A stretch of 64,000 nucleotides of DNA. Source: Neobacillus sp. YX16. GTDB lineage: Bacteria; Bacillota; Bacilli; Bacillales; Cytobacillaceae. The notes under the pieces were generated by a model. The model worked only from the letters and a program-made list of their open reading frames with translations, was not told the origin of the DNA and made no database searches. Below, piece by piece: positions 25,721 to 33,574 of the stretch. The position numbers and the translations under genes were made by a program. The DNA lies in NCBI RefSeq assembly GCF_030123505.1, contig NZ_CP126115.1:1564001-1628000 (forward strand). Direction: 5' to 3'. How positions within the stretch are numbered: the stretch's first letter is position 1; every line of letters begins with the position of its first letter.

Positions 25721-26584
25721 ATGTCTTTACAAGAACTTATAGGTCAAACCGTTACTTTAACGGTAGCACGAAAAGCAGACTTCGGCTATTTTTTAACAGA
25801 TGGAAATGAAGATGTTTTGCTGCATAAAAATGAGGCTGACCGAGAATACGAAGAAGATGAATCCGTTGAGGTGTTCCTATATGTTGACTCCGAAGGCAGG
25901 ACGTCGGCTTCTACAACCATACCTGAAGTAGCAATTGGCAAATATGCTTGGCTTAAAGTAGTCGATTCCAATCCACATGTTGGTGTGTTTTTAGATATTG
26001 GGATTAAAAAGGATTTATTATTAGGTATTGATGATCTTCCCGTTCATAAATCAGTCTGGCCTAAGGCTGGGGATTTGGTTTATGTTACCTTAAGAGTGAA
26101 TAACAATTTTCTTTTATATGCTAAGCTTGCGACTGACCCTGTCATAGAATCCATTTCTACACAGGCGACTAGGGCTGATTTTAACAAGAATATTCAAGGG
26201 CACATCTATCGGACAGCAAAGGTTGGCAGCTGGATCTATACCATTGAAGGGTATAAAGGCTTTATACATGAGTCTCAAAGGCAAATAGAGCCACGGTTAG
26301 GGCAAATGGTAGAAGGAAGAATTATTGATGTCAAGGAAGATGGGACGGTAAATGTCTCTTTACTTGCGAGAAAAGAGGTATCGCAGGACCTTGATGCAGA
26401 ACGTGTTTTTGAGTATTTAATGAGCAGAAATGGTGCCATGCCTTTTAATGATAAAAGTATGCCTGAAGAGATACAGGAACGTTTTCAGTTAAGTAAGGGT
26501 GCATTTAAGCGTGCACTTGGAAAGCTTATGAAAGACGGCAGAGTGTATCAAGAAGGAAGCTGGACCTATCTAAAGAAAGATTAA
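25721..26584 (+). CDS. yitL: CvfB/YitL, S1-domain RNA-binding protein
   Basis: A 287-residue protein with tandem S1-type domains (the first from residue 1, GQTVTLTVARKADFGYFL; further ones around residues 70-140 and 150-220, e.g. GQMVEGRIIDVKEDGTVNVS) and a C-terminal winged helix (about 230-285, FQLSKGAFKRALGKLMKDGRV). This is the CvfB architecture; in Staphylococcus CvfB binds RNA and affects virulence gene expression. GGAGAGAAAAGGTGAG precedes the ATG. Confidence 0.9.
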   Translation: MSLQELIGQTVTLTVARKADFGYFLTDGNEDVLLHKNEADREYEEDESVEVFLYVDSEGRTSASTTIPEVAIGKYAWLKVVDSNPHVGVFLDIGIKKDLLLGIDDLPVHKSVWPKAGDLVYVTLRVNNNFLLYAKLATDPVIESISTQATRADFNKNIQGHIYRTAKVGSWIYTIEGYKGFIHESQRQIEPRLGQMVEGRIIDVKEDGTVNVSLLARKEVSQDLDAERVFEYLMSRNGAMPFNDKSMPEEIQERFQLSKGAFKRALGKLMKDGRVYQEGSWTYLKKD

Positions 26585-26653
26585 TTTTTTTCTACATACT
26601 CTTTTTTAAATTGACAACACTAATGTGGAAAGCATTTTGAAAGGGGTATGAGT

Positions 26654-26785
26654 ATGCCGCATACATCAGATAATGATAAAAAAGCTCAAGATAATAATGC
26701 TTTAAGACATGAGAAAAATATGATGAGAGAAAAAAATCGTCAAGCAGGTAAAAATCAATATTCGAAAAAAACGGATCATAAATAA
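26654..26785 (+). CDS. Very small hydrophilic protein (DUF3941 type)
   Basis: Forty-three residues, MPHTSDNDKKAQDNNALRHE... ending SKKTDHK, highly charged, no hydrophobic core. AAGGGG lies seven bases upstream of the ATG and a strong terminator follows four bases after the stop, so this is a real transcription unit. I recall the family as DUF3941 in Bacilli. Function unknown. Confidence 0.8.
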   Translation: MPHTSDNDKKAQDNNALRHEKNMMREKNRQAGKNQYSKKTDHK

Positions 26786-26786
26786 A

Positions 26787-26820
26787 TCAAAAAAAGCGGG
26801 GAAGCTCCCCGCTTTTTTTC
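26787..26820. terminator. Bidirectional terminator
   Basis: AAAAAAAGCGGGG-AAGC-TCCCCGCTTTTTTT, GC-rich stem with A/T tracts on both sides, between the small protein gene and degV. Confidence 0.93.
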
Positions 26821-26826
26821 AATGTA

Positions 26827-27687
26827 TTAAGATGGCTGTTTATTTAAAAAGAAAATGGCAATTGCACCAGGTCCGGTATGGGCTCCAACCGCCGAGCCAA
26901 TCGAGGAAGTAAAAATATCCTTTGGGTGTAATTCTTCCATAATTAATGTTTGTACTTCTTCTAACGTTTCCTCGGAATCAGCATGGCTGATTCCAATTAT
27001 TTGGTTACTAAAGTTTTCACCACGTTCTTTCATTAGTTCAACTATACGGCGGTAAACCTTCTTTTTTCCGCGTATTTTTTCAATGGGAACGAGTTTTCCG
27101 TCTTCAACATTCAGGATAGGCTTGATATTTAGTAATCCCCCCAAAAAGGCTGAAGCTTTTGAAACACGGCCGCCCCTGGCTAAATAATCTAAGTCCTCTA
27201 CCGTAAAAAGCTGCTCCATATGTTGACTGCGGAATAGCACATCTTTAAGTATTTCATCCTTTGATACATTTTCGGCTGCAAGCCTTGCTGCCTCTTTCAC
27301 AACAAGACCAAAACCAAGAGAAGCACATTTTGTATCGACAATTGTTAAATTAAAGTTTGGATAATTTTCCTTTACTTGGTCAAGAATCATAACAGATGTC
27401 TGATATGTACCAGATAAAGCTGAAGAGAAAGCAATATATATTCCATCTTCATTATTTTCAGCCATTTTAGTAAAGACTTCCTCAAATAATAAAGGAGAAA
27501 CTTGTGACGTTTTTGGAACATCGCCCGAGCGTATGGCGTCATATACAGCTTTAGGATCAATTGTTTTAACATCCTCATATTCTTGTCCATTAACCTGCAC
27601 CTTGAGTGGAAACAATGTAACGTTATGATTAGAGTAAAAATCTTTCGGTAGGTCGCATGCGCTGTCTGCTAGTATTTTTACCGGCAT
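26827..27687 (-). CDS. yitS: DegV family fatty-acid-binding protein (YitS)
   Basis: DegV proteins bind a fatty acid and, as FakB, present it to the fatty acid kinase FakA. The 286-residue protein begins MPVKILADSACDLPKDF, with SQVSP, FSSALSGTYQTS (fatty-acid carboxylate contacts), GGRVSKASAFLGGLLNIKPIL and the C-terminal SSIGSAVGAHTGPGAIAIFF. The ATG at 27687 is chosen over the GTG at 27696, which overlaps the AGGTG site. Monocistronic between terminator and the divergent yitT. Confidence 0.92.
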   Translation of the reverse strand: MPVKILADSACDLPKDFYSNHNVTLFPLKVQVNGQEYEDVKTIDPKAVYDAIRSGDVPKTSQVSPLLFEEVFTKMAENNEDGIYIAFSSALSGTYQTSVMILDQVKENYPNFNLTIVDTKCASLGFGLVVKEAARLAAENVSKDEILKDVLFRSQHMEQLFTVEDLDYLARGGRVSKASAFLGGLLNIKPILNVEDGKLVPIEKIRGKKKVYRRIVELMKERGENFSNQIIGISHADSEETLEEVQTLIMEELHPKDIFTSSIGSAVGAHTGPGAIAIFFLNKQPS

Positions 27688-27801
27688 GAAGCTCACCTGC
27701 TTTCTGAACTAATATAGTTAGTTTAAGTTTATCGGTTTCACCTCAAAAATACAATTATCTGCTTAAAGATAGTACCTTGAAAATTGAAGGAGATGGTGCT
27801 T

Positions 27802-28644
27802 TTGTTATGGCAACAAATCAAAAAATCAATAATTGTTATAGTTGGTGCATTCCTAAATGCCCTGGCTATAAATTTATTTTTAATTCCAGCAAATGTTTAT
27901 TCTAGTGGATTTACTGGAATAGCACAATTATTATCGAAAGTGTTAAGTGAACAAACACCCTTAAATATATCAATGGGATTTTTATTACTATTACTAAATA
28001 TTCCAGTAGCAATATTAGGGTGGTTAAAAGTAGGTAAATCCTTTACCATTTATAGTTTTTTAAGTGTAGCTTTATCATCACTATTCTTAGAATTAATTCC
28101 TATTACACAAGTGTCAAAGGATATTCTCCTAAATGCTGTATTTGGCGGGGTTATATTAGCAGTTGGTGTTGGAATTACCTTGAAATGGGGGGCTTCCACT
28201 GGAGGATTAGATATTATTGCGATGGTTTTATCAAGGATGAAAGATAAACCGATTGGCAGTTATATGTTTATTTTAAATGCATTTATTATTATTACAGCTG
28301 GCTTTTTATATGGATGGGAAAAAGCCCTTTATACGATCGTTTCCTTGTATGCATCAACAAGAGTAGTGGATGCCATCCATACGAGGCATGCTAAGCTTAC
28401 AGCAATGATTATTACAAAAAAGGCAGATGAGCTAAAAGCGGCTATCCATTCGCATTTAGTGAGAGGAATTACAATGATTCCTGCAAAAGGTGCTTTTTCA
28501 AATGAACCTAGAGACATGCTGATGATTGTTATTACCCGTTATGAGCTATATGACTTAGAACGTATCCTTGCTGAGGTTGATCCAAATGCATTTACCAATA
28601 TCATTCAGACAACTGGAATTTATGGATTCTTTAGGCGTGAATAA
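27802..28644 (+). CDS. yitT: YitT family membrane protein
   Basis: Integral membrane protein (about five to six helices) with a C-terminal cytoplasmic DUF2179 domain (HAKLTAMIITKKADELKAAI to FTNIIQTTGIYGFFRRE). Signatures: FLIPANVYSSGFTGIAQLL and KWGASTGGLDIIAM. AAGGAG at 27787-27792 points to the TTG at 27802 (nine bases away); the ATG at 27793 touches the site and would be poorly used. About 280 residues. It is divergent from yitS and followed 14 bases later by the BsuPI gene. Transport function not established. Confidence 0.85.
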   Translation: MLWQQIKKSIIVIVGAFLNALAINLFLIPANVYSSGFTGIAQLLSKVLSEQTPLNISMGFLLLLLNIPVAILGWLKVGKSFTIYSFLSVALSSLFLELIPITQVSKDILLNAVFGGVILAVGVGITLKWGASTGGLDIIAMVLSRMKDKPIGSYMFILNAFIIITAGFLYGWEKALYTIVSLYASTRVVDAIHTRHAKLTAMIITKKADELKAAIHSHLVRGITMIPAKGAFSNEPRDMLMIVITRYELYDLERILAEVDPNAFTNIIQTTGIYGFFRRE

Positions 28645-28658
28645 GGAGGGGGTACAGC

Positions 28659-29129
28659 GTGAGAGGTGTTTTATGTGTAATTTTGTTTCTATTTCCCTTT
28701 AGTTTAAAAGGAGAAGCAAATCAGGGTGAAATCGATCATCCCTTTCAATTTTCAGTAACTCCTATTGCTGGACATGAGAAGGTGGAATTCGAGTTACTAA
28801 TCAAAAATACAGGGGATTACCCATTAATTTTTGAATTTCCTACCTCTCAATATGTTGAAATCTCAGTGGCAGACTCATCTGGGCATGAGGTATATCGATA
28901 TTCAAAAGGACGATTTTTTTTACAGGCTTTGCAAACCATTAAGATTGGCCCTCATCAAACCTTTAAGAAGGTAGAGAAATGGAATTACCAAGTAAATGGA
29001 CAAAGAGTGCCTGAAGGACAATATACAGTTACTGCCACTCTATTACCTAGAAAACTAAATGATTATCCAATTAAAAATAAACAAGGATTAGCCAACAAGA
29101 AGAAATTTAACATTCCAGAAGAAAAGTGA
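28659..29129 (+). CDS. ipi: BsuPI-domain protein with N-terminal signal sequence
   Basis: A 156-residue protein with an immunoglobulin-like BsuPI (proteinase inhibitor) domain: VTPIAGHEKVEFELLIKNTG, FEFPTSQYVEISV, GQRVPEGQYTVTATL. B. subtilis ipi, at the same position after yitT, encodes an intracellular inhibitor of the major intracellular protease. Here the N-terminus MRGVLCVILFLFPFSLKGEA is a hydrophobic signal-like segment, suggesting export. Start is GTG behind AAGGAGGGGG. It is tightly linked to yitT. Inhibitory activity is assumed from the family only. Confidence 0.8.
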   Translation: MRGVLCVILFLFPFSLKGEANQGEIDHPFQFSVTPIAGHEKVEFELLIKNTGDYPLIFEFPTSQYVEISVADSSGHEVYRYSKGRFFLQALQTIKIGPHQTFKKVEKWNYQVNGQRVPEGQYTVTATLLPRKLNDYPIKNKQGLANKKKFNIPEEK

Positions 29130-29147
29130 AAAACAAAATGATTAGAA

Positions 29148-29188
29148 ATGAAAAGCTGGCACGTTATAGTAACGTGCCAGCTTTTCTG
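29148..29188. terminator. Bidirectional terminator
   Basis: AAAAGCTGGCACGTT-ATAGT-AACGTGCCAGCTTTT, 15-bp perfect stem between convergent genes. Confidence 0.92.
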
Positions 29189-29189
29189 A

Positions 29190-29375
29190 TTATTTCAATT
29201 GCTCAAGCTCATTTTGCATTTCTTGGAGCTGACTTTGTTCTGCGACTGTTGAATTAGCGTATGCAGAACTTAATGCATTTTTCGCTTTCGAAACCACAGA
29301 ATTACGTTCAGCAGGGTCGGCCGTTTTCGCCATCTCAACAAATCTTCTTGCTTCTTGGAACAACTGGTTTCCCAT
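29190..29375 (-). CDS. yizC: YizC-like small protein (DUF3813 type)
   Basis: Sixty-one residues, MGNQLFQEARRFVEMAKTAD..., all-helical, hydrophilic, ending ELEQLK. GGAGGAATATAACC precedes the ATG. Position between ipi and yitU matches yizC in B. subtilis. It lies two bases after the stop of another small gene on the same strand. Function unknown. Confidence 0.78.
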   Translation of the reverse strand: MGNQLFQEARRFVEMAKTADPAERNSVVSKAKNALSSAYANSTVAEQSQLQEMQNELEQLK

Positions 29376-29377
29376 GG

Positions 29378-29530
29378 TTATATTCCTCCAAGCGAGGAGT
29401 CACGCACATTGGACATTTTCTGGGCTTCCGCTTCAGCGTAGGTCATGTGGTAAGGAATACGTTCAGCGTGCTTACTAACAGTATCCACTCCTTGCTGGAC
29501 AAAGCGTTTTGATTTGTTTCGTTTACCCAT
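29378..29530 (-). CDS. Small basic protein, 50 residues, upstream of yizC
   Basis: MGKRNKSKRFVQQGVDTVSK... ending NVRDSSLGGI. GGAGGG lies six bases before the ATG at 29530; the longer open frame upstream (to 29611) has no ribosome site. Two bases separate it from yizC, so the pair is an operon. I do not recognise the family; the basic N-terminus and lack of hydrophobic stretches suggest a soluble, perhaps nucleic-acid- or spore-associated peptide, but this is a guess. Confidence 0.65.
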   Translation of the reverse strand: MGKRNKSKRFVQQGVDTVSKHAERIPYHMTYAEAEAQKMSNVRDSSLGGI

Positions 29531-29639
29531 TGCAATCCCTCCAATTTGGTGAGCTTGGTGTGAAGCAAACTGCCTCACAAAAATTAGTATGCTCAAATCA
29601 GAGCTTTTCATTTAGGTAAACAATGGTGAACAACTTGAA

Positions 29640-30452
29640 TTATTTTATATTTAACAAATCTGACAAATATACTCCGATACCGTCTTCCTCATTCGTAAGG
29701 GTCACTTCATTAGCAATATTTTTGACTTTATCAATCGCATTTCCCATTGCTACACCACGACCAGCATAATCAAGCATTTCTAAATCATTATCTTCATCAC
29801 CAAAAGCAATAATTCTTTCAGGTGGAATGTTAAAGTATTCTGAAGCCTTTTTTAATCCAACTGCCTTGCTTAAACCTATTTTGATAATTTCAATTACATG
29901 CCATGGTGCCGCCCAACTGCGATGATCTATCACCTCAGCGTGGAGGTCTGACAAATGTTGACGGATTTGCTTTAATTCATCTTCCTCCGTATGGATTAAC
30001 AAACTAGTTGGGGAGTCTTTTAAATAATTTCGCAAATCACCCGTCGTTACATTTGGATTCCCCATACCGAATATATCTAACAGTTTTTCGTCATGATAGT
30101 GGAAGTAAACATCATCAATGACTTCAGCAATAATATTATGGAAGTTAAATGAACGGCAAGCTTCTACAATATCTTTAGCTACTTTTAAATCCAGAGGATC
30201 ATGATAAAATCCCCAGCTTGAATCGAGTGGGTGATGCATAAAGGCACCATTAAAATTCACAATGGGAGTGTCAAGCTTAAGTTCGTGGTAATAAGGTTCA
30301 CTCGAACGATAGGGTCTTCCTGTTGCAATCATTACCACGTGACCATGTTCTCGAGCTTTACTTAAAACGCTTTTCGTTTTCTCAGAAATCGTTTTATCAT
30401 CTTTTAATAAAGTTCCATCTAAGTCCAATGCAATTAAATGTTTTTCTGCCAT
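29640..30452 (-). CDS. yitU: HAD-superfamily Cof-type phosphatase YitU
   Basis: Cytosolic hydrolase of 270 residues. Motif I LDLDGTLLKDD (nucleophile Asp), motif II IATGRP, motif III Lys, and motif IV FGDEDNDLEML, with a C2-type cap between. The ATG at 30452 follows AGAGGAGTCAAT and gives the same length as B. subtilis YitU as I recall; the frame extends 11 codons upstream without a site. Members dephosphorylate sugar phosphates or flavin precursors (YitU is implicated in riboflavin synthesis in B. subtilis). Confidence 0.9.
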   Translation of the reverse strand: MAEKHLIALDLDGTLLKDDKTISEKTKSVLSKAREHGHVVMIATGRPYRSSEPYYHELKLDTPIVNFNGAFMHHPLDSSWGFYHDPLDLKVAKDIVEACRSFNFHNIIAEVIDDVYFHYHDEKLLDIFGMGNPNVTTGDLRNYLKDSPTSLLIHTEEDELKQIRQHLSDLHAEVIDHRSWAAPWHVIEIIKIGLSKAVGLKKASEYFNIPPERIIAFGDEDNDLEMLDYAGRGVAMGNAIDKVKNIANEVTLTNEEDGIGVYLSDLLNIK

Positions 30453-30670
30453 ATTGACTCCTCTTAAATTGTTTTTTAATTTCATAAGTCTAAGCTTTAG
30501 ATAATTAACATATGAAATGTTACACTACAACTATGAATTTTCTTTTATTGGCGGAAAATCAAATTTGTATAACTCCTATGTTAACAATTTTATACCATAC
30601 CTGTAAAAAAATTCACTTCATAGGAATTAGATTGTCGATATAATTATTTTGTCCAGGGGGTTCTTCCTAA

Positions 30671-31444
30671 GTGATTACCGTAGAAAAAAGTTTGCTGAAA
30701 AATAATCCTCATCTACATATAGTAAACAAGAGTGAACAACAAAAAAAGCTTCCGTTCATCATTTTTAATCATGGATTTACCAGTGCAAAGGAGCACAATC
30801 TTCATTACGCCTATTTATTAGCGGAAAAGGGATTTCGGGTCATCTTACCAGAGGCGATATACCATGGTGAAAGAGGGCAAGGCATAGAGGAGAAAAATCT
30901 ATACAGTCATTTTTGGGAAATTGTCATTAAGTCTATCCATGAATTAAATGATTATAAGGAATACTATGTTAATGAAGGATTAGCTGACGAGGAGCAAATT
31001 GGACTTGCTGGAACTTCAATGGGCGGTATTGTGACCTTGGGTGCTCTAACTAAATATAAATGGGTTAAAGCTGCGGTCAGTTTAATGGGGATGCCTGCCT
31101 ATGAGGAATATTTACATTGGCAATTAGAACAAATGAAAAGCATTGGCATTAGTCTTTCTTTTACAGATGAGCAGATTGAAGAGCAATTATCGTTCATTCG
31201 TCCATTCGATTTAAGTCTTCAACCAGAAAGGCTGGAAAATCGGCCGTTATTATTTTGGCATGGACAAAAGGACCCAATCGTACCCTTTCACTTAACGTAT
31301 CAATTTTATCAATCGATAAAGGATAATTATGAGAAGACACCAGCTAATCTTCACTTTATAAGTGATGCACAAGCTGATCACAAAGTTAGCAGAGAAGGTT
31401 TAAAAGCCACTGTTGAATGGTTTGAGAAACATTTATTAAAATAA
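30671..31444 (+). CDS. yitV: Alpha/beta hydrolase (esterase) YitV
   Basis: A 257-residue serine hydrolase. Oxyanion/HG region FNHGFTSAKEH, nucleophile elbow GTSMGG, acidic residue in WHGQKDPIVP and catalytic His in DAQADHKVS. GTG start with AGGGGG about ten bases upstream. It is divergent from yitU and 16 bases ahead of yitW. Substrate unknown. Confidence 0.88.
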   Translation: MITVEKSLLKNNPHLHIVNKSEQQKKLPFIIFNHGFTSAKEHNLHYAYLLAEKGFRVILPEAIYHGERGQGIEEKNLYSHFWEIVIKSIHELNDYKEYYVNEGLADEEQIGLAGTSMGGIVTLGALTKYKWVKAAVSLMGMPAYEEYLHWQLEQMKSIGISLSFTDEQIEEQLSFIRPFDLSLQPERLENRPLLFWHGQKDPIVPFHLTYQFYQSIKDNYEKTPANLHFISDAQADHKVSREGLKATVEWFEKHLLK

Positions 31445-31460
31445 AAGGAGTGTTTTATAA

Positions 31461-31769
31461 ATGAATGAAGAATTAAAAGAAAATATCATGGGTGCATTAG
31501 AATTGGTAATAGATCCAGAATTAGGTGTCGATATTGTAAATTTAGGTTTAGTATATGATGCTGAGATGGATGATGAAGGAAACGTAACGATTACGATGAC
31601 GTTAACTTCAATGGGCTGCCCGCTTGCTGGAACAATCGTTGACCAAGTAAAAAGAGCATTAGCAGATATTCCTGAAGTAAAAGAGGTCGAGGTTAATATC
31701 GTGTTTAACCCGCCATGGAACAAGGAAATGATGTCCCGCTATGCAAAAATAGCTTTAGGAATTCGTTAA
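31461..31769 (+). CDS. yitW: MIP18/SufT-like iron-sulfur assembly protein YitW
   Basis: DUF59 protein of 102 residues: VIDPELGVDIVNLGLVYD, the TSMGCPLAGTI motif with a conserved Cys, and VNIVFNPPWNKEMM. Members help mature iron-sulfur proteins. AAAGGAGTG precedes the ATG. It is followed five bases later by a YedF-like sulfur-relay gene, which fits a role in sulfur or cluster chemistry. Confidence 0.9.
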   Translation: MNEELKENIMGALELVIDPELGVDIVNLGLVYDAEMDDEGNVTITMTLTSMGCPLAGTIVDQVKRALADIPEVKEVEVNIVFNPPWNKEMMSRYAKIALGIR

Positions 31770-31774
31770 GAAAA

Positions 31775-32113
31775 ATGAAAAATAAAATAATTTTAGTTAG
31801 TTCTAACCAACTAGGCCGGGGAGATCAACAATTAGGTGAAAACATTCTTGAAACCTATTTCACCATAATGAAGCAAAGAGAAGAACTTCCTTCTGCTGTA
31901 TTTTGTATGAACAGTGGAGTGCTGACCATGACTGAAGATTCCTTCGTTTCTGTTCACTTGAAAGAAATGGAAGATAAAGGTGTGGAGATTTTAGCATGCA
32001 AAACCTGTGTTGACCATTATAAAGTGGAAGAAAAATTAACAGTAGGCAAAATTAGCGGCATGGCTGATTTTATTGAGTTATCAGCTAAATATGAAGTAAT
32101 AACGATATCTTAA
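31775..32113 (+). CDS. DsrE/YedF C-terminal-like sulfur-relay protein
   Basis: A 112-residue protein of the DsrE fold: NKIILVSSNQLGRGDQQLGE, FCMNSGVLTMTEDS, the cysteine motif EILACKTC (CXXC) followed by VGKISGMADFIEL. This matches the C-terminal half of the selenium-metabolism protein YedF, without its N-terminal TusA domain. The ATG at 31775 is five bases after yitW; no clear ribosome site, so translation is probably coupled. It may accept or hand on sulfur in cluster assembly; a selenium role is unsupported here. Confidence 0.78.
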   Translation: MKNKIILVSSNQLGRGDQQLGENILETYFTIMKQREELPSAVFCMNSGVLTMTEDSFVSVHLKEMEDKGVEILACKTCVDHYKVEEKLTVGKISGMADFIELSAKYEVITIS

Positions 32114-32141
32114 ACAGCAGATTTTCTGCTGTTTTTTATAT
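32112..32141 (+). terminator. Terminator of the yitV-yitW-yedF-like operon
   Basis: AAACAGCAGA-TTT-TCTGCTGTTTTTT right at the stop codon. Confidence 0.88.
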
Positions 32142-32273
32142 TGTCTAGCTGCAGCGCCTAGTGGCTCGGGGTCATAAGTCAAGCCGTCAAGAAGGTTAAA
32201 GAACAACCTTCTTGACGGCTCGCCTTATGCCTGTCGCCACTGACCAAGGCACTTGTGCTTTTCGTTGGTCTTT
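32141..32273 (+). repeat. Interspersed repeat family B, copy 1
   Basis: Begins TTGTCTAGCTGCAGCGCCTA and contains a 16-bp perfect stem, AGCCGTCAAGAAGGTT (32182-32197) and AACCTTCTTGACGGCT (32205-32220), around the loop AAAGAAC. It ends near CACTTGTGCTTTTCGTTGGT. The second copy, nested in a family A repeat at 35.8 kb, shares the first 20 bases and the loop but has different stem sequence. No gene inside. Confidence 0.8.
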
Positions 32274-32303
32274 CACAAAAAGGACATATTATTTTGGATG
32301 GAA

Positions 32304-32346
32304 TGTGAGGTAGTTCACTTATCCATAGTGGAATCCCCTATATAAT
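32304..32346 (+). promoter_or_regulatory. FNR-dependent class II promoter of the radical SAM gene
   Basis: TGTGA-GGTAGT-TCACT (32304-32319) is a perfect copy of the B. subtilis Fnr box, and TATAAT lies at 32341-32346. The box centre (32311.5) is exactly 41.5 bases from the start site predicted from that -10 (about 32353). This is the textbook position for direct activation by FNR; two FNR homologues are encoded nearby. Confidence 0.82.
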
Positions 32347-32402
32347 ACAGGTAATAAGGCTGTTTGGTTTTGTTGAAATGGCCGTTTTAGGAGGCGTTTC
32401 AT

Positions 32403-33530
32403 ATGGCTTTTGGCCGGGATTTTAATAAAGATCCATTTATCGTAATTTGGGAACTTACACGTGCATGTCAACTTGCTTGTTTACATTGCCGTGCAGAGGC
32501 TCAATTAAAAAGAGACCCACGCGAACTATCATTCGAAGAAGGTAAGAACTTAATTGATCAAATATACGAAATGAATAATCCGATGCTTGTATTTACGGGT
32601 GGGGACCCATTAATGAGACAGGATGTTTTTGATATTGCAAAATATGCAGTTGAAAAAGGCGTTAGAGTTTCCATGACACCAAGTGCGACGCCAAATGTTA
32701 CAAAAGAAGCAATTGAAAAGGCAAAAGAAGTTGGTCTTTCACGCTGGGCGTTTAGTATTGATGGGCCAACAGCTGAGGTTCACGACCACTTCCGTGGAAC
32801 AGCGGGATCTTTTGACCTCACAATGGAAAGAATTAAATACTTACATGAACTCGAAATTCCAATTCAAATCAACACGGTAATATCAAGATATAATATTGAG
32901 TACCTAGATGAAATGGCAAAAATGGTTGAGGATTTAGGCTGTGTACTTTGGAGTGTGTTTTTCCTTGTCCCAACAGGCAGAGGTCAAGAATCTGATATGA
33001 TCTCACCTGTAGAACATGAAAAAGTATTTAGATGGCTATATGACCTAAGTAAGCGTGTTTCCTTTGATATTAAGACAACTGCAGCTCAGCATTACCGCCG
33101 TGTTGTTATTCAGCAGAAGATGCGTGAAGCGAAAGACCAGACTGAGGAAATTAATTATTTAAGTGCTTTAACAGAACAGGGGTTAACAGGATCGATTGAC
33201 GGACTTGGGCGAGCACCTAAAGGAGTGAATGACGGAAATGGATTTGTCTTCATTTCACATATAGGAGATGTATACCCAAGCGGCTTATTACCTGTCAAAG
33301 CAGGAAATGTACGTGAAACGCCGTTAGCGGAGATTTATCGCGAGTCACCAATTTTTAAATCAATAAGAAATCCGGATCTTTATAAAGGAAAATGTGGTGT
33401 CTGTGAATTCCGCCATGTATGCGGCGGTTCAAGGTCTAGAGCCTACGCAATGACCGGAGATTACCTAGAAAGCGAACCATTCTGTGTTTATATACCAAAA
33501 GCAATGAGAGAAAAGCAGGTTCAATCATAA
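32403..33530 (+). CDS. Radical SAM/SPASM protein (NirJ/AhbD-like, BA_1875 type)
   Basis: A 375-residue radical SAM enzyme. The AdoMet cluster motif is CX3CX2C at Cys22, Cys26, Cys29 (RACQLACLHC); GGDPLMR is the SAM-binding turn. The C-terminal SPASM domain supplies further cluster cysteines (GKCGVCEFRHVCGG and SEPFC). Relatives include heme-d1/heme synthesis enzymes NirJ, AhbC/AhbD and peptide-modifying maturases; I recall a Bacillus family named for BA_1875. No precursor peptide gene was seen. An FNR-type promoter drives it, so it is expected under low oxygen. GGAGGCG precedes the ATG. Substrate unknown. Confidence 0.88.
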   Translation: MAFGRDFNKDPFIVIWELTRACQLACLHCRAEAQLKRDPRELSFEEGKNLIDQIYEMNNPMLVFTGGDPLMRQDVFDIAKYAVEKGVRVSMTPSATPNVTKEAIEKAKEVGLSRWAFSIDGPTAEVHDHFRGTAGSFDLTMERIKYLHELEIPIQINTVISRYNIEYLDEMAKMVEDLGCVLWSVFFLVPTGRGQESDMISPVEHEKVFRWLYDLSKRVSFDIKTTAAQHYRRVVIQQKMREAKDQTEEINYLSALTEQGLTGSIDGLGRAPKGVNDGNGFVFISHIGDVYPSGLLPVKAGNVRETPLAEIYRESPIFKSIRNPDLYKGKCGVCEFRHVCGGSRSRAYAMTGDYLESEPFCVYIPKAMREKQVQS

Positions 33531-33532
33531 TC

Positions 33533-33574
33533 AAAAAGATGGAAGCAATCATTCGTGATTGCTTCCATCTTTTA
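33533..33574. terminator. Bidirectional terminator
   Basis: AAAAGATGGAAGCAATC-ATTCGT-GATTGCTTCCATCTTTT, 17-bp perfect stem between convergent genes. Confidence 0.92.

Noticed and set aside
32141..32273. Family B stem-loop as a terminator or small RNA gene
   Set aside because: No T-tract or promoter, and the start of the sequence recurs in the repeat at 35.8 kb; the preceding gene already has a terminator.
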